From: JABABV01 sp965222855
GTDB lineage: Bacteria; Bacillota_I; Bacilli_A; Mycoplasmatales; JABABV01
Direction of reading: 5' to 3'
DNA: 64,000 nt
NCBI GenBank assembly: GCA_965222855.1
Contig: CBDCUL010000001.1
Span: 75,075 to 139,074, forward strand
The notes under the pieces are model-generated. The model saw only the letters and a list, made by a program, of their open reading frames with translations. It ran no database searches and was not told where the DNA came from. The stretch's first letter is position 1. Each line of letters starts with the position of its first letter. The position numbers and the translations under genes are program-made. Shown here in pieces: positions 1 through 10,954 of the stretch.

Positions 1-2
1 TT

Positions 3-449
3 ATTTATGCTGCTGCAATATTGTGGTCACTTGCTTTTAGTTTTATTAATATTTGAATTTTTACAGTTTCATATAACATAACTGTGGCTTCATCACATTT
101 TATTAATTTCTTTCTATTAGCATTATTTTTACCGTGATTAATCACGATTGTTATTAAATTATTATTTTTAATAATTTATCATTATCAATTTAAAAAAATG
201 ACTCAAGAATTAAAAACTACTAAAAAACTAAAATTTTTATGAAATATTAAAATATTTAATAATAAATTTTTGTTATTGCTATTAGTAATTAGTATCTTTT
301 TTCTACCTTTAGTGATTATGACTAATTTCTATTATGGATCCTTTTTAAAATATGGAAAATATATAATACCTATATTAATGATTTGTATTATGATATATAG
401 ATATTGATGATCAAAAAGCATAAAAATAGGGATCTTAGTAAGAAATTAA
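3..449 (+). CDS. Membrane protein, 5' end outside window
   Basis: An open frame runs from base 3 with no start in view and ends at TAA, about 148 residues, with three TGA codons read as Trp before the terminal WW pair. It has at least four hydrophobic segments (near residues 1-20, 30-55, 85-110, 115-130) separated by a Lys/Thr-rich cytoplasmic stretch with KTTKKLKF. The frame is consistently coding-like. No family was recognised. It could be the C-terminal part of a polytopic transporter or a small membrane protein. Confidence 0.6.
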
Positions 450-523
450 ATAATAAATTTGATTATAAATTTTACTATCACGAAGACAAACGTAATATTC
501 TTAAAAAAGAAGAAAATGAATAA
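407..523 (+). CDS. Possible small basic protein overlapping the preceding gene
   Basis: A 38-codon frame begins with ATG inside the end of the upstream membrane protein (43-bp overlap) and ends in TAA. The product is highly charged, with KKHKNRDL near the start and ILKKEENE at the end. There is no clear Shine-Dalgarno sequence. It could be a translationally coupled small protein, or the true C-terminus of the upstream gene after a frameshift. Low certainty. Confidence 0.25.
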   Translation: MIKKHKNRDLSKKLNNKFDYKFYYHEDKRNILKKEENE

Positions 524-595
524 TTTGCTCTTATAATAGTATTAATTATTTTGGACTATTAAATCATGAAAATATTCATTAAACATTAAGAATAT

Positions 596-636
596 AAAAA
601 AATCTCATTAATAAAAATGAGATTTTTTATTTTTGT
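596..636 (+). terminator. Rho-independent terminator
   Basis: The arms AAATCTCATT and AATGAGATTT pair around an A-rich loop and are followed by a T-rich run. The same stem recurs at 1451-1487, and a degenerate form at 3831-3870. Confidence 0.7.
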
Positions 637-685
637 ATGACACTAATTTATTTGCATTAATAATATTTTTAATTAATAGATTATA

Positions 686-694
686 TGATATAAT
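686..694 (+). promoter_or_regulatory. Extended -10 promoter for the 733 gene
   Basis: A TGA-TATAAT extended -10 element lies 38 bp upstream of the ATG at 733. There is no convincing -35. Confidence 0.4.
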
Positions 695-732
695 TTTTTA
701 AATAGATTTAATTATAATGAGGAATCACAATA

Positions 733-1434
733 ATGCCATATTTTATATTTTATATTATATACACATCAATATTAGTAGTTAATGGTTTTTTAATATTTCA
801 TTTCGTTTTTTTGCGTTTCTTTAGTCCTAAAAATTATACTGGAAGCACTAATAAAATTGTGAATGGTTATTTAGAATTTTCCGGATCAGTTCAAAAGAAA
901 GAATATAAATTCATTTATAGTCGCCTTGGCTTTTGTGCTAGTTTTGGATATACTGGAAAACGCATTGTAGAACATAATCTTAAATTAAATATAAAATATG
1001 GTGATAATGCTAAACTAAATCGTTGAAAACGCTTACCTAAATTTATAATTATTTTAATCACATTATTAATATTAATAATGTCGATAATAAACATGTTTTT
1101 TCTTCAATTCAAACTTAATACACCAATAAATTTTCATCTTTATATTATATGATTTATTATCTTAAATTTTTGGTTTTGAATTTTTATATTTATTTATAAT
1201 ATTTTAACTACTCTTTCAGCAATATTAAATTATTTTATATATCGTCCACGTTTAAATGGTAGGTCAAAAATTAAAATATCTCCAAAAACTTTCAAACAAT
1301 TATTGAATTATTTTTATTTTGAAAGTAATAAAATTTTTGTTATGCCAGGTAAACTATTTTATTTCATCTGGGTAGCAACATTTTGGTTATTAATAATATT
1401 AGTAATATGAGTATTTCACTTACCATATGGATAA
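733..1434 (+). CDS. Hypothetical polytopic membrane protein
   Basis: The product has 233 residues, with three TGA codons read as Trp. The ATG follows a GAGGAA-type ribosome binding site. An N-terminal hydrophobic segment (about residues 2-26) is followed by a soluble basic region of about 75 residues, two adjacent membrane segments (about 100-125 and 135-165), a basic loop with YRPRLNGRSK, and a C-terminal membrane segment ending HLPYG. Aromatic and Ile content is high. No family was recognised. It stands alone between two copies of the same terminator stem. Confidence 0.75.
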
Positions 1435-1450
1435 TTATAATTTAATATAT

Positions 1451-1487
1451 AAAAATCTCATTTAATTAAAATGAGATTTTTAATTTT
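1451..1487. terminator. Bidirectional terminator
   Basis: The stem AAAAATCTCAT / ATGAGATTTTT has A-runs on one side and T-runs on the other. It separates the plus-strand gene ending at 1434 from the minus-strand operon ending at 1486, so it can serve both. Confidence 0.7.
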
Positions 1488-2682
1488 ATTGAAGTTGTAT
1501 ATTTGCATGAAATTGAAATACATAAAAATTAAGTACAATACCTTTATCTGGTTCTCAATTTCCTTGTTTTAATTTACTTCATAATTCAATTATTATGTGA
1601 GTTATAGCTACTGCTAACAAAATAATAGAAAGCGTTTCTAAAATAACTACAATAACTTCTCCGCCTCCTGGTTCGATTGCTGCAACCGTACTAGCTTCAG
1701 CTTGAAATGACTCGGTTATCGCAATCTCCTGTTTCGTGACTGCTTTATATACATCTCATCATCTATGACCAACTTTAATAGATTTTTCAATAATTTCAGA
1801 TACATCTATACCAATTGAAATCAAATGATATAAAGGCCCACTTATGTAAAGGCTAATTTTTCCATATCAAGTAAAATGAATTTTAGTTACACCATGATGT
1901 GCTTTATAACTAGCTGGAGTTTGTGGGATTTCAGCCAATAATTTAGTTCAAGATCTTTCATTAATATGTGATTTTTGAGGATTTCAAAAATCATAAACTA
2001 AAGTCATTTTTTCTTGATCAATATTCCCATCTGGACCAAAATAATGAACTTTTAAATTAGCGCGCATATATCCATCATCACTAGTTTGCAAAGGATATAC
2101 TTGGTAATTAATAATTCCTTGAATTTCATTATTTGTCAAAATATGCGTATAATTCAAAAAGAATTGACAATATCCTGCTCAAATATCATAAAGGTTATTT
2201 GTTGGTGTTGGACTCGATCCTTGCTGACGAACATATAAACCATAGTGACCATTAGTATCATTAGGTAATACTAATTGTTCATTGTTAGGATCTATTTTAA
2301 TTTCACCATAAAAATTATGAGTTGAGAAATCAGCTAAAGCCATATAAAAGCCCGAAACTCAATAAATATTATTTTGCTTCCCTGATGCATCATTATGCGT
2401 ATCTTTATAAATTGAGCGCATTGAAATTGTAGCACTTTCAGATTTAATATATTGATTATGAATCAAAATACTTTTTGAATTAATGATCGCCCCTTTGACA
2501 ATTTCGGGATTATCAATTAAATTTTCATCAGCATTTGACAAATTATTATTATAATTATTAGCTGCTTGGTTGATAGCGTGATCCATATATGCTTTTGCAT
2601 GATTAGTATTACTAATTGTTTGGGCGTTTTGGTTTACTGGCGAAGCAAGTAAACCCAAAACCATTCCTAGAGTTTTAAGCAT
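1486..2682 (-). CDS. Hypothetical secreted/membrane-anchored protein
   Basis: The product has 398 residues. Start chosen at the ATG giving MLKTLGMVLGLLASPV, which matches the start of the upstream gene's product (MLKFLLVSP); a GTG two codons earlier is possible. A short hydrophobic signal segment is followed by an Asn-rich extracellular region. Near the C-terminus a glycine-containing hydrophobic stretch (GGGEVIVVILETL, continuing to HIIIELW) looks like a membrane anchor. The start overlaps the corrected stop of the upstream gene, so the two are probably coupled. Function unknown. The N-terminus and late hydrophobic segment recall the secreted proteins at 12865 and 45604. Confidence 0.75.
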
Positions 2683-3558
2683 TGCCACTACCTAATAGGT
2701 TTTCTAAATAACTAACATTTTGTGCTGGTGGATTTCAAGAATCATTAACTCAACCACCAATACATGAATAGCTAATGTAAAATTATTAGCACTAGGATAT
2801 AAATCTTCCTCATTATAAGTATGATTGAATTCTGAATGTAGTTTTTCTACAAAACCCATACGAACTGCGTTTGGAGCATCAACACCATTATTTCAATCAT
2901 GATGATATGGATTTCATGTATCTTCATTATAATGTTGATCAACTGTAGATTGGGCAGTTAAATTATAACCCATCCCTGATTCTATAGCAGAAGCTGAACT
3001 AAAATCATCTTCAGGAGAACCAGTTGCTTTATTAAATTTAGATAATGTTTCATTATCTAAATTTCTACTAAATCAAATATAAGAGTCTTGATAAACTTCA
3101 TGACTAGAATATTGATAATGTCATTCTTTTCAAGTCATTTCAAACTGTGGTAAAAATCCTAATTTATAAATTGTGTAATATTGACCAGGATGTTGCGCAT
3201 CAGCTTCGTTACCACGTTGAACTTGCGAACTCATTAAAGTATATAGTTGCGTTTGAAAATCCATCTCAATTGATGGCGGATTATAACGAGCATCATTTGT
3301 TTCGTGTGATGCATATTTTTCAGTATGCATTTGTGAATTTGAAATTGATGCATTACTATTCACATTGATTGAACCAATATTATAATCTTGAACTATACCG
3401 GATCCTGACAAATCAGTATCGTTATATATTGTACGATATACTTCAGAAAATGTTGTATAGTCTGATTCACATCTTTCATCAGCTCCTATTTTAACCATTT
3501 GCGAGCCTTGAATTGGAATTGTTGCTAATATTGGACTAACTAATAAAAATTTCAGCAT
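2675..3558 (-). pseudogene. Frameshifted secreted protein, first gene of the minus-strand operon
   Basis: The ATG at 3558 follows an AGGAAA ribosome binding site and begins MLKFLLVSPILATIP, a signal-like peptide. The frame reads well for about 260 residues (TGA as Trp), then turns into low-quality sequence ending at a TAG (2704-2706). The alternative frame gives IGGWVNDSWNPPAQNVSYLE and ends at a TAA that overlaps the next gene's ATG. Adding one base to the four-base A/T run at 2779-2782 joins both halves into 294 residues. This is a one-base deletion, a phase-variable tract or a sequencing error. No known domain. Confidence 0.6.
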
Positions 3559-4046
3559 ATTATTTTTCCTGCTTTCATAATTTTGATATTGATATAAATA
3601 ATAATCTCTAAACAAACTATTACAGCAAAAAAAATAACATATATTTACTTTTATAAGCGATTTTTTCAATTATTTCTTTTAAATAATTGAACAATTAAAA
3701 AAGTAATGAAATTATTTATGTAATAGATATATATATATATATATATCTGATATTCTATTTATAACTTTCTTCTATTTTTTAATATGTTATAATTTTTATG
3801 ATTCTGGATAAGTTCAATAATTTGATCAAAATAAAAATCTCATTAATTAGAAAATGATATTTTTATTTTTTTAAATATCAGAATAATTTTTGAGATTAAG
3901 ACTAATAATATAATAGTAATCAATAACTTAATAATAATATGCTATAATTTTTATTAATAGAGAAATAAAAAATAAAAAAATAATCTTAAAAATAAAATGT
4001 TTAGAAAGAAAGAGATAAAATTATAGAAAACGAGGATAAATATTAT
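3559..4046. other. Divergent intergenic region with AT repeat
   Basis: No gene is visible in these 488 bp. The stretch separates the divergent minus-strand operon and permease array. It holds a 10-unit AT dinucleotide run (3727-3746), a degenerate copy of the TCTCATT/AATGAGA terminator stem (3831-3870), and a TGC-TATAAT extended -10 (3940-3948), the likely promoter of the permease array. Confidence 0.5.
3727..3746. repeat. (AT)10 dinucleotide repeat
   Basis: An uninterrupted 20-bp AT run lies 170 bp upstream of the minus-strand secreted-protein operon. Such runs can change length and affect promoter spacing. A similar run occurs at 62686-62706, also upstream of a surface-protein gene. Confidence 0.8.
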
Positions 4047-5770
4047 ATGATAATTTTTAATATAACTTAAAAAAATATTTTAGGACTGTCTCGACTTGAG
4101 TATTCTTAGTTTTAGCACTGGCAATTATCGTGTTAACAACATATATTTTTACTCATAATAGTTCAATTGGTTGAGGTAAGCATAACCAAGAATGAAAAGA
4201 TGACAACATGCGTTCTGTCATTTATGTATATACTTTAGTATCACCTTTATTAGTAATGGTGATTGCTTTGTTCGCTTCTTTTAAAAGTGTTCAATTATTT
4301 CGTGATGAAATTAATGAAGGATCACTTTTACTAGTCATTTCTAAACCAATATCACGAAAGAAATTATTGATTTATAAATGATTATCTTTAATAACAATTT
4401 TTGTAATTTTCATTTTACCAATTTTGCTAACACAAACAATTTTAGTATCTATATATATTAAATACCCACCAGCGCAACATTTAATTATTTTAGGAGCATT
4501 GGGTGAGTTATTTGTAGCAACAATATTCTTTTGCTTATTTTCTTCAATTGCATTAATAATTTCATTGCGTTTAGGTGTTAAATCAGTAATCGGATTAGCA
4601 TTTGGAGCTACATTATTAGTAGTTATTAGTAATTCAATTCAAACTTATACTTATAAACCTCAATTTACAATTATAAATTCCAGTAATACTAACGAGAATA
4701 TGCATTATAGCAATGGCAATCCTTTTACAACACAATGAAACGTTGCTAATAATGATTCCACAAAAACTAAAGTTCCATTAGTTTACAGTAAAACATCAGA
4801 TAAAAAACCATTATTTAATAAATTATGACCACTAGATTTAAATTATCAAATTAGCCAAATGAGTAATTTATTTTTACATAGTAATAAATATAATACAATT
4901 TTGACTAATGGTGTTAATCATATAATGAAAGTTAAAAATGCTCATCATATTGAATTAAATAATTTTAGTAATTCCTTTTTTATGAAAGAAGACATTCGTA
5001 AAAAAGCTGAATTGATTATCAATTATTTCAATACTCAATTACAAGGTAATACTACAATCACTAACTATTTAGCATTAGCATTAGTCGATGCCCAAACATA
5101 TTTAAATGCTACTTTACAAAATTATAAAGCAATAGATTCAAGATCACATAATCCATATGAAATAAATATTACTCTTAAGAATTTTGCAACATATCAAAAA
5201 GCTAAATATGCAGCAAGTGCAAAATTATTCACTAACATCGCTTCAAATATGACAACACTTAAATATCTTTGAACTATTTCTAATGTATCAAATTATAATT
5301 CTGGGGCTAGAAATCGTCCGTTTTTGCCAATTAATAGCGATCCTACAACAATTTCCTATGACGCTAATACGATTTTTAACATTTTATTAAACTATCAAAT
5401 GAGTGTTAAAAATGCTCGTTTAATGATTAGCAAAAAAGTATATTTGTATGATGGAGGAGAATTTCATATTAAAAGTGGTAGCTCAAAAACCGGTAATGAT
5501 GATAGTAATACAACTTACCAACCATGATCAAATGTCCGTGTTTGAATTACTGCTTTGCTATCTACTTATAATAATCTCCATGATGCCAGTTATAATAATA
5601 GAATTAAATTAAAAAATTCTGACCCATTAGCAAACTTTGACCAATATTTCTATCGCGTAACATTTAAAAACTATGCTAACCCATATATATTATCTTTTGG
5701 TTATTTAGGCATTAGCATTGCGCTAATACCATTAACTTATTGATGATTTAGTCGTAGTGATTTTAGTTAA
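4047..5770 (+). pseudogene. ABC-2 type permease paralogue 1, frameshifted at codon 5
   Basis: Closely similar to the permeases at 5908 and 7775 but missing one base at the start. Paralogues read MIIFKYNLKKYF; here the run after MIIF has two A instead of three (4059-4060), so translation from the ATG stops after seven codons. Restoring one base gives 574 residues. The rest is intact: membrane segments, the FKSVQLFRDEINEGS and SKPISRKK cytoplasmic motifs, the long extracellular domain, and the C-terminal segment ending TYWWFSRSDFS. Purifying selection seems recent or ongoing, so an on/off tract or sequencing error is as likely as a dead gene. Confidence 0.75.
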
Positions 5771-5907
5771 GACAACAGTCTAATAATTAAAATAATAATC
5801 TTAAAACTAACTAATGATGCTACAATAATTTAAGTAGTAACTTAATTTTTAAATATTTATCAACATTTAAAACTAATTATTAAATTAATCAAAGGAGCCA
5901 ATTACTC

Positions 5908-7662
5908 ATGATTATCTTTAAATATAACTTAAAAAAATATTTTCGGACAGTATCAACGTGAGTCTTTTTAGCATTAGCACTCGCTATTGTTGTTTTATTT
6001 ACAATGATTTTTACGCACGATGGATTAATTAATAGTCCTAATCGAAGTCAAAGTTGAAAAAATGACAGTATTCGCGCAGTAATTAATGTCTATACTTTAG
6101 TAGCACCTTTTATAATTATCGTGCTTGCTTTATTCGCTTCTTTTAAAAGTGTTCAATTATTTCGTGACGAAATTAATGAAGGATCACTTTTATTAATCAT
6201 TTCTAAACCAATATCTCGTAAGAAATTATTAATTTATAAATGATTATCTTTAATGACAATTTTTGCAATTTTCATTATACCAGTCTTAATCACTCAAACT
6301 AGCATCTTATTAATTTTTTTGAAATATAAACCAACTCATCATTTAATTTTATTAGGATCACTTGGTGAATTATTTGTCTCAATAATCTTCTTTTGCTTAT
6401 TTTCTTCAATTGCATTAATAATTTCATTGCGTTTAGGAGTTAAGTCAGTTATCGGATTATCATTTGCCGCAATTATGTTAGTTGTAATTAGTAATTCAAT
6501 TCAAACTTATACTTATAAACCACAATTCACAGTTTTAAATTCTCCAAATTCTGGTAGTAGATTTGATTCAGATGATGATAGCGGGGCTTTAACAACAGAA
6601 TGAAACTTTAAAGGTAACAGTTCTTCAAAAAGAAGTGTACCGTTAGTTTATAGTAAAATATCAGATAAAAAACCATTATTTAATAAACTATGACCACTAG
6701 ATTTAGATTATCAAATTAGCCAAATAACAAACTTATTTCTACATAGTAATAAATATAATCATCTTTACAATAATGGTATCGATCATATAGTGAAAGAAAA
6801 ATCAGCACAGCACATTAATTTTAGTGATTTTTCAAACTCACTTTTTATGACAACTATGAGTACTAAAAATGCTGATAGCGTTATTAATTATTTTAATAAT
6901 AATCAACAAGATGGCCAAAGCATTAATAAGTATTTAGCACCAGCAATGAAAGATGCTCATACTTATTTATATAACCTTTTAAACACATATATGCCAACAA
7001 ACCAAAAGACACATAAGGACTATACAATCAATCTTAATTTTAGTAATTTTAGTGCTAAATATGCAAAAAGCGCTAAATTATTTACTAACATCGCTTCAAA
7101 CGAAATAACGCTAAAATATTTATGAGATATGGCTGGTAGTTATCATTGAGACGACCACGATACTAATAATGGATTTAAACCAGTTAATGGCAATGCAGAC
7201 ACAATAGCTTATGATGCCAATACAATTTTCAATACATTATTAAATTATCAAATTACTACAGCAGAGGCAAATTTAATTATTAAAAATAAAGCATATATTT
7301 TTAATCTAAATGCTATTAGTAATGGAAATGATAACAAAAATGTTCATAATAATTTAACAATTGAAAGTGGTGGTAAAAATAATAGTAGTTTTAGCAAATC
7401 GCTTTATTACCCATGAGCATATGTTGGTAGTTTCGTTAAAAAACTATTAGATCCATATAATCAATCACAAAATATAACCAACGATGATAATCGCATTAAG
7501 TTCAATTATTCTGCCGACATTAATACATTTAATAAATACTTCTATCTTGTTAAACATAGCAATTATGCAAATGGCTATATTATAGCTTTTGGCTATTTAG
7601 GAATCAGCATTGCGCTAATACCATTAACTTATTGATGATTTAGTCGTAGCGATTTTAGTTAA
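5908..7662 (+). CDS. ABC-2 type permease with large extracellular domain (paralogue 2)
   Basis: The product has 584 residues; a GGAG ribosome binding site precedes the ATG. Predicted topology: TM1 about 18-38, TM2 65-85, a cytoplasmic loop with FKSVQLFRDEINEGS and SKPISRKK (the 'RDE..EGSL..ISKPISR' pattern typical of ABC-2 permeases), TM3-TM5 about 117-200, an extracellular domain of roughly 350 residues, and TM6 near the C-terminus. The extracellular part contains KPLFNKLWPLDL, conserved in the array. It is presumed to pair with the ATPase at 9586. Substrate unknown. The first ~650 bp are nearly identical to paralogue 3. Confidence 0.85.
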
Positions 7663-7774
7663 GATAATAGTTTAACAATTAAAATAATAATCTTAAAAGT
7701 AGTTAATAATGCTACAATAATTTAAGTAACAACTGAATTTTTAATGTTTTATTAAACGAAGGAGCCAATTACCA

Positions 7775-9520
7775 ATGATTATCTTTAAATATAACTTAAA
7801 AAAATATTTTAGAACAGTATCAACCTGAGTCTTTTTAGCATTAGCACTCGCTATTGTTGTTTTATTCACAATGATTTTTACGCACGATGGATTAATTAAT
7901 AGTCCTAATCGAAGTCAAAGCTGAAAAAATGACAGTATTCGCGCAGTAATTAATGTCTATACTTTAGTAGCACCTTTTATGATTATCGTGCTTGCTTTAT
8001 TCGCTTCTTTTAAAAGTGTTCAATTATTTCGTGATGAAATTAATGAAGGATCACTTTTATTAATCATTTCTAAACCAATATCACGAAAGAAATTATTAAT
8101 TTATAAATGATTATCTTTAATGACAATTTTTGCAATTTTCATTATACCAGTCTTAATTACTCAAACTAGTATATTACTGATTTTTTTGAAATATAAACCA
8201 ACCCATCATTTAATTTTACTAGGATCACTTGGTGAATTATTTGTCTCAATAATCTTCTTTTGTTTATTTTCATCAATTGCATTAATAATGTCATTACGTT
8301 TAGGAGTTAAGTCAGTTATTGGATTATCATTTGCTGCAATTATGTTAGTTGTAATTAGTAATTCAATTCAAACTTATACTTATAAACCACAATTCACAGT
8401 CTTAAATTCTTCCAATCACGGCGATGGATCTTATGATGATGAAGATCAAGACGCTGATACTTTTACAACACAATGAAACCTTAAAAACAAAGGTTCTATA
8501 AAAACAAACGTCCCATTAGTTTATAGCAAAACATCAGATAAAAAACCATTATTTAATAAATTATGACCACTAGATTTAAATTATCAAATTAGCCAAATAA
8601 CTAACTTATTTCTACATAGTAATAAATATAATCATCTTTATAACAATGGTGTCGATCATATAGTGAAAGAAAAATCAGCACAACATATTAATTTTACTAA
8701 TTTTTCAAACTCACTTTTTATGAAAACTATGAGTACTAAAAATGGTAATAGTATTATGCATTATTTTAATAATACTCAAAAAGATGGCCAAAGCATTACT
8801 AAATATTTAGCACCAGCAATGAGTGACGCCCATGCTTATTTAACTACTATTTTAAACGATGATATTGCCACAAACAATCATACAATCAATCTTAATTTTA
8901 CTAATTTTAGTGCTAAATATCCTAAGAGTGCTAAATTATTTACTAGTGTCGCTTCAAACGAAACAACGCTAAAATATTTATGAGATATGGCTGGTGGTGG
9001 CAATTGAGGGTCACATAATATTAATAACGGATTTATACCAGTTAATGGCAACGCAAGCACAATAGCTTACGATGCTAATACAATTTTTAATACATTATTA
9101 AATTATCAAATGACTACATCAGAGGCAAATTTAATTATTCAAAAACAAGTATATATTTTTAATCTAAATGCTATTGGTAATGGAAATGATAAAAAAAATG
9201 TTCATAATAATTTAACGATTGAGAGTGGCGGTAAAACTATGATTAGTTTTAGCGAAGCGCTTTACTACCCATGAGAATATGTTGGGAGCTTTATCAAACA
9301 ATTATTAGATCCATATAATCAATCACAACATATAAACAATGACGACAATCGTATTAAGTTTAACTATTCTGTAAATATTAATACATTTAATAAATACTTC
9401 TATCTTGTTAAGCATACCAACTATGCAAATGGCTATATTATAGCTTTTGGCTACTTAGGAATTAGCATTGCATTAGTACCATTAACTTATTGATGATTTA
9501 GTCGTAGTGATTTTAGTTAA
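7775..9520 (+). CDS. ABC-2 type permease with large extracellular domain (paralogue 3)
   Basis: The product has 581 residues, with a GGAG ribosome binding site. Domain order matches paralogue 2: TM1, TM2, the RDEINEGS/SKPISRKK coupling segment, TM3-TM5, an Asn/Ser-rich extracellular domain containing KPLFNKLWPLDL, then TM6 ending YWWFSRSDFS. The N-terminal third is almost identical to paralogue 2, while the region after the fifth membrane segment (acidic GDGSYDDEDQDAD linker) differs. It lies 66 bp upstream of the ATPase, with a promoter-like TATAAT in the gap. Confidence 0.85.
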
Positions 9521-9585
9521 TAAAATGATATAATTTAAAATATAAAACTAACAGATACAGTTTAGATATGAAATGGAGCATAATA

Positions 9586-10824
9586 ATGAATAATAAAGTT
9601 AAAAATACAACAGCAGTTAAAGAAGTAAAAACAACTGTTAAAAAACCGATAGTGGCAAAACCCAAAGTTGTTGCTAAAAATACAACAGCAACAAAACCAA
9701 AAGTAGCTACTAAAAAAGTAACGCTACCAAGTTTAAAAGATGAAACAACAATTACACTTGATTTATCAAAAACAAAAAACGAAGATTCAAAAACAGCTGA
9801 TAAAGATTGAAACAGCGCATCTAAAAAAGATGAACCAGTAATTAAAATGCGTAAACTTTTAAAACGTTTTCGTAAATTCCAAGCAGTTAATGGAATTGAC
9901 TTAGATATTGGTCGTGGAGTAATTCATGGTTTTATTGGGCCTAACGGGGCTGGTAAAACAACAACAATCAAAATGTTAATTGGCGCATTTATTCCTACTT
10001 CAGGAGAAATTCTAATTAATGGTCATCGCGCCGGAACGGAAGATGCTAATCGTTTAATTGGTTATATTCCTGAACGTGCTTCATTTCCTAAATATTCAAC
10101 AGCTTTTAAATTTTTAGTAACAATGGCTGAATTATCTGGTTTAACACATAAACAAGCATTGAAAAAAGCTGGTGAAAACTTAGAAGAATTAGGTTTGAAA
10201 GCATTTGCTAGAAAGAATCCTAATGGTTTTTCATCAGGAATGAAAAAGAAATTATTGCTAGCCCAAGCACTAATGAATGATCCTAAAATTCTAATTTTAG
10301 ATGAGCCAGCTGCTAACTTAGACCCAACTGCTCGTAAAGAATTATTTGACACTTTATTAAAAATTCGTGATCAAGGTAAAACAATCTTTATTTCAAGTCA
10401 TGTTCTATCTGAGTTAGAGCGAGTAGTTGATGAAGTGACTTTCTTATTTGGTGGTAATGTAGTTTATTCTGGAACAATTCAAGAACTAGATAAAGAAAAT
10501 GATGAAATTTTTATTAAAGCATATGATAACATTGCTTTAGAAAAATTTCTAATAACTAAGTTAAATTTAAAACCTCGTGGTGATATTAAAACAGAATTAA
10601 TTATTAATGCTAAAGATAAAAAACATAGTGAAGTATTAATTAATAAAATATTTGCTTCAGGAATTGCGATTAAATCAGTTAAAGTTAATGATTTACAATC
10701 AATCTACAATCGCTTTTTATCAAAAACAAAAGATACACGTGTCTTAGACGCGCATAATCGTAAAGGAATATTTGGTGGATTTAAATCAAAAAAAAATAAA
10801 AACGACAATCAACCAACAGTTTAA
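9586..10824 (+). CDS. ABC transporter ATP-binding protein with basic N-terminal tail
   Basis: The product has 412 residues. The ATG at 9586 is chosen because GGAG lies just upstream; a further ATG at 9568 has no such site. Residues 1-85 are a low-complexity Lys/Thr/Ala/Val tail (repeated KPKV, VATKK). The ATPase domain follows: Walker A GPNGAGKTT (118-126), a degenerate signature SSGMKKK (216-222), Walker B ILILDEP with D239/E240, and H-loop His272. A C-terminal domain of about 100 residues ends in a Lys/Asn-rich tail. It is the only ATPase among eight ABC-2 permeases, so it probably energises several of them. Confidence 0.92.
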
Positions 10825-10845
10825 TTTTTTAAAATCTAATTAATT

Positions 10846-10905
10846 AATATTATCTTCTATTATTGATTACTAATTAATTAACAATAGAAGATAATATTTT
10901 TTATT
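10846..10905 (+). terminator. Strong terminator after the ABC ATPase
   Basis: A perfect 16-bp stem (10846-10861 with 10883-10898) is followed by a T-rich run. It separates the ATPase from the next permease, which therefore needs its own promoter or read-through. Confidence 0.75.
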
Positions 10906-10954
10906 ATTAATCAGATTAATAAACTAATTACAAAATTATAAGGAGTTAAAAATT

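Noticed and set aside
10062..10352. Antisense frame inside the ABC ATPase
   Set aside because: Shadow of the conserved plus-strand gene; no ribosome binding site and no family match.
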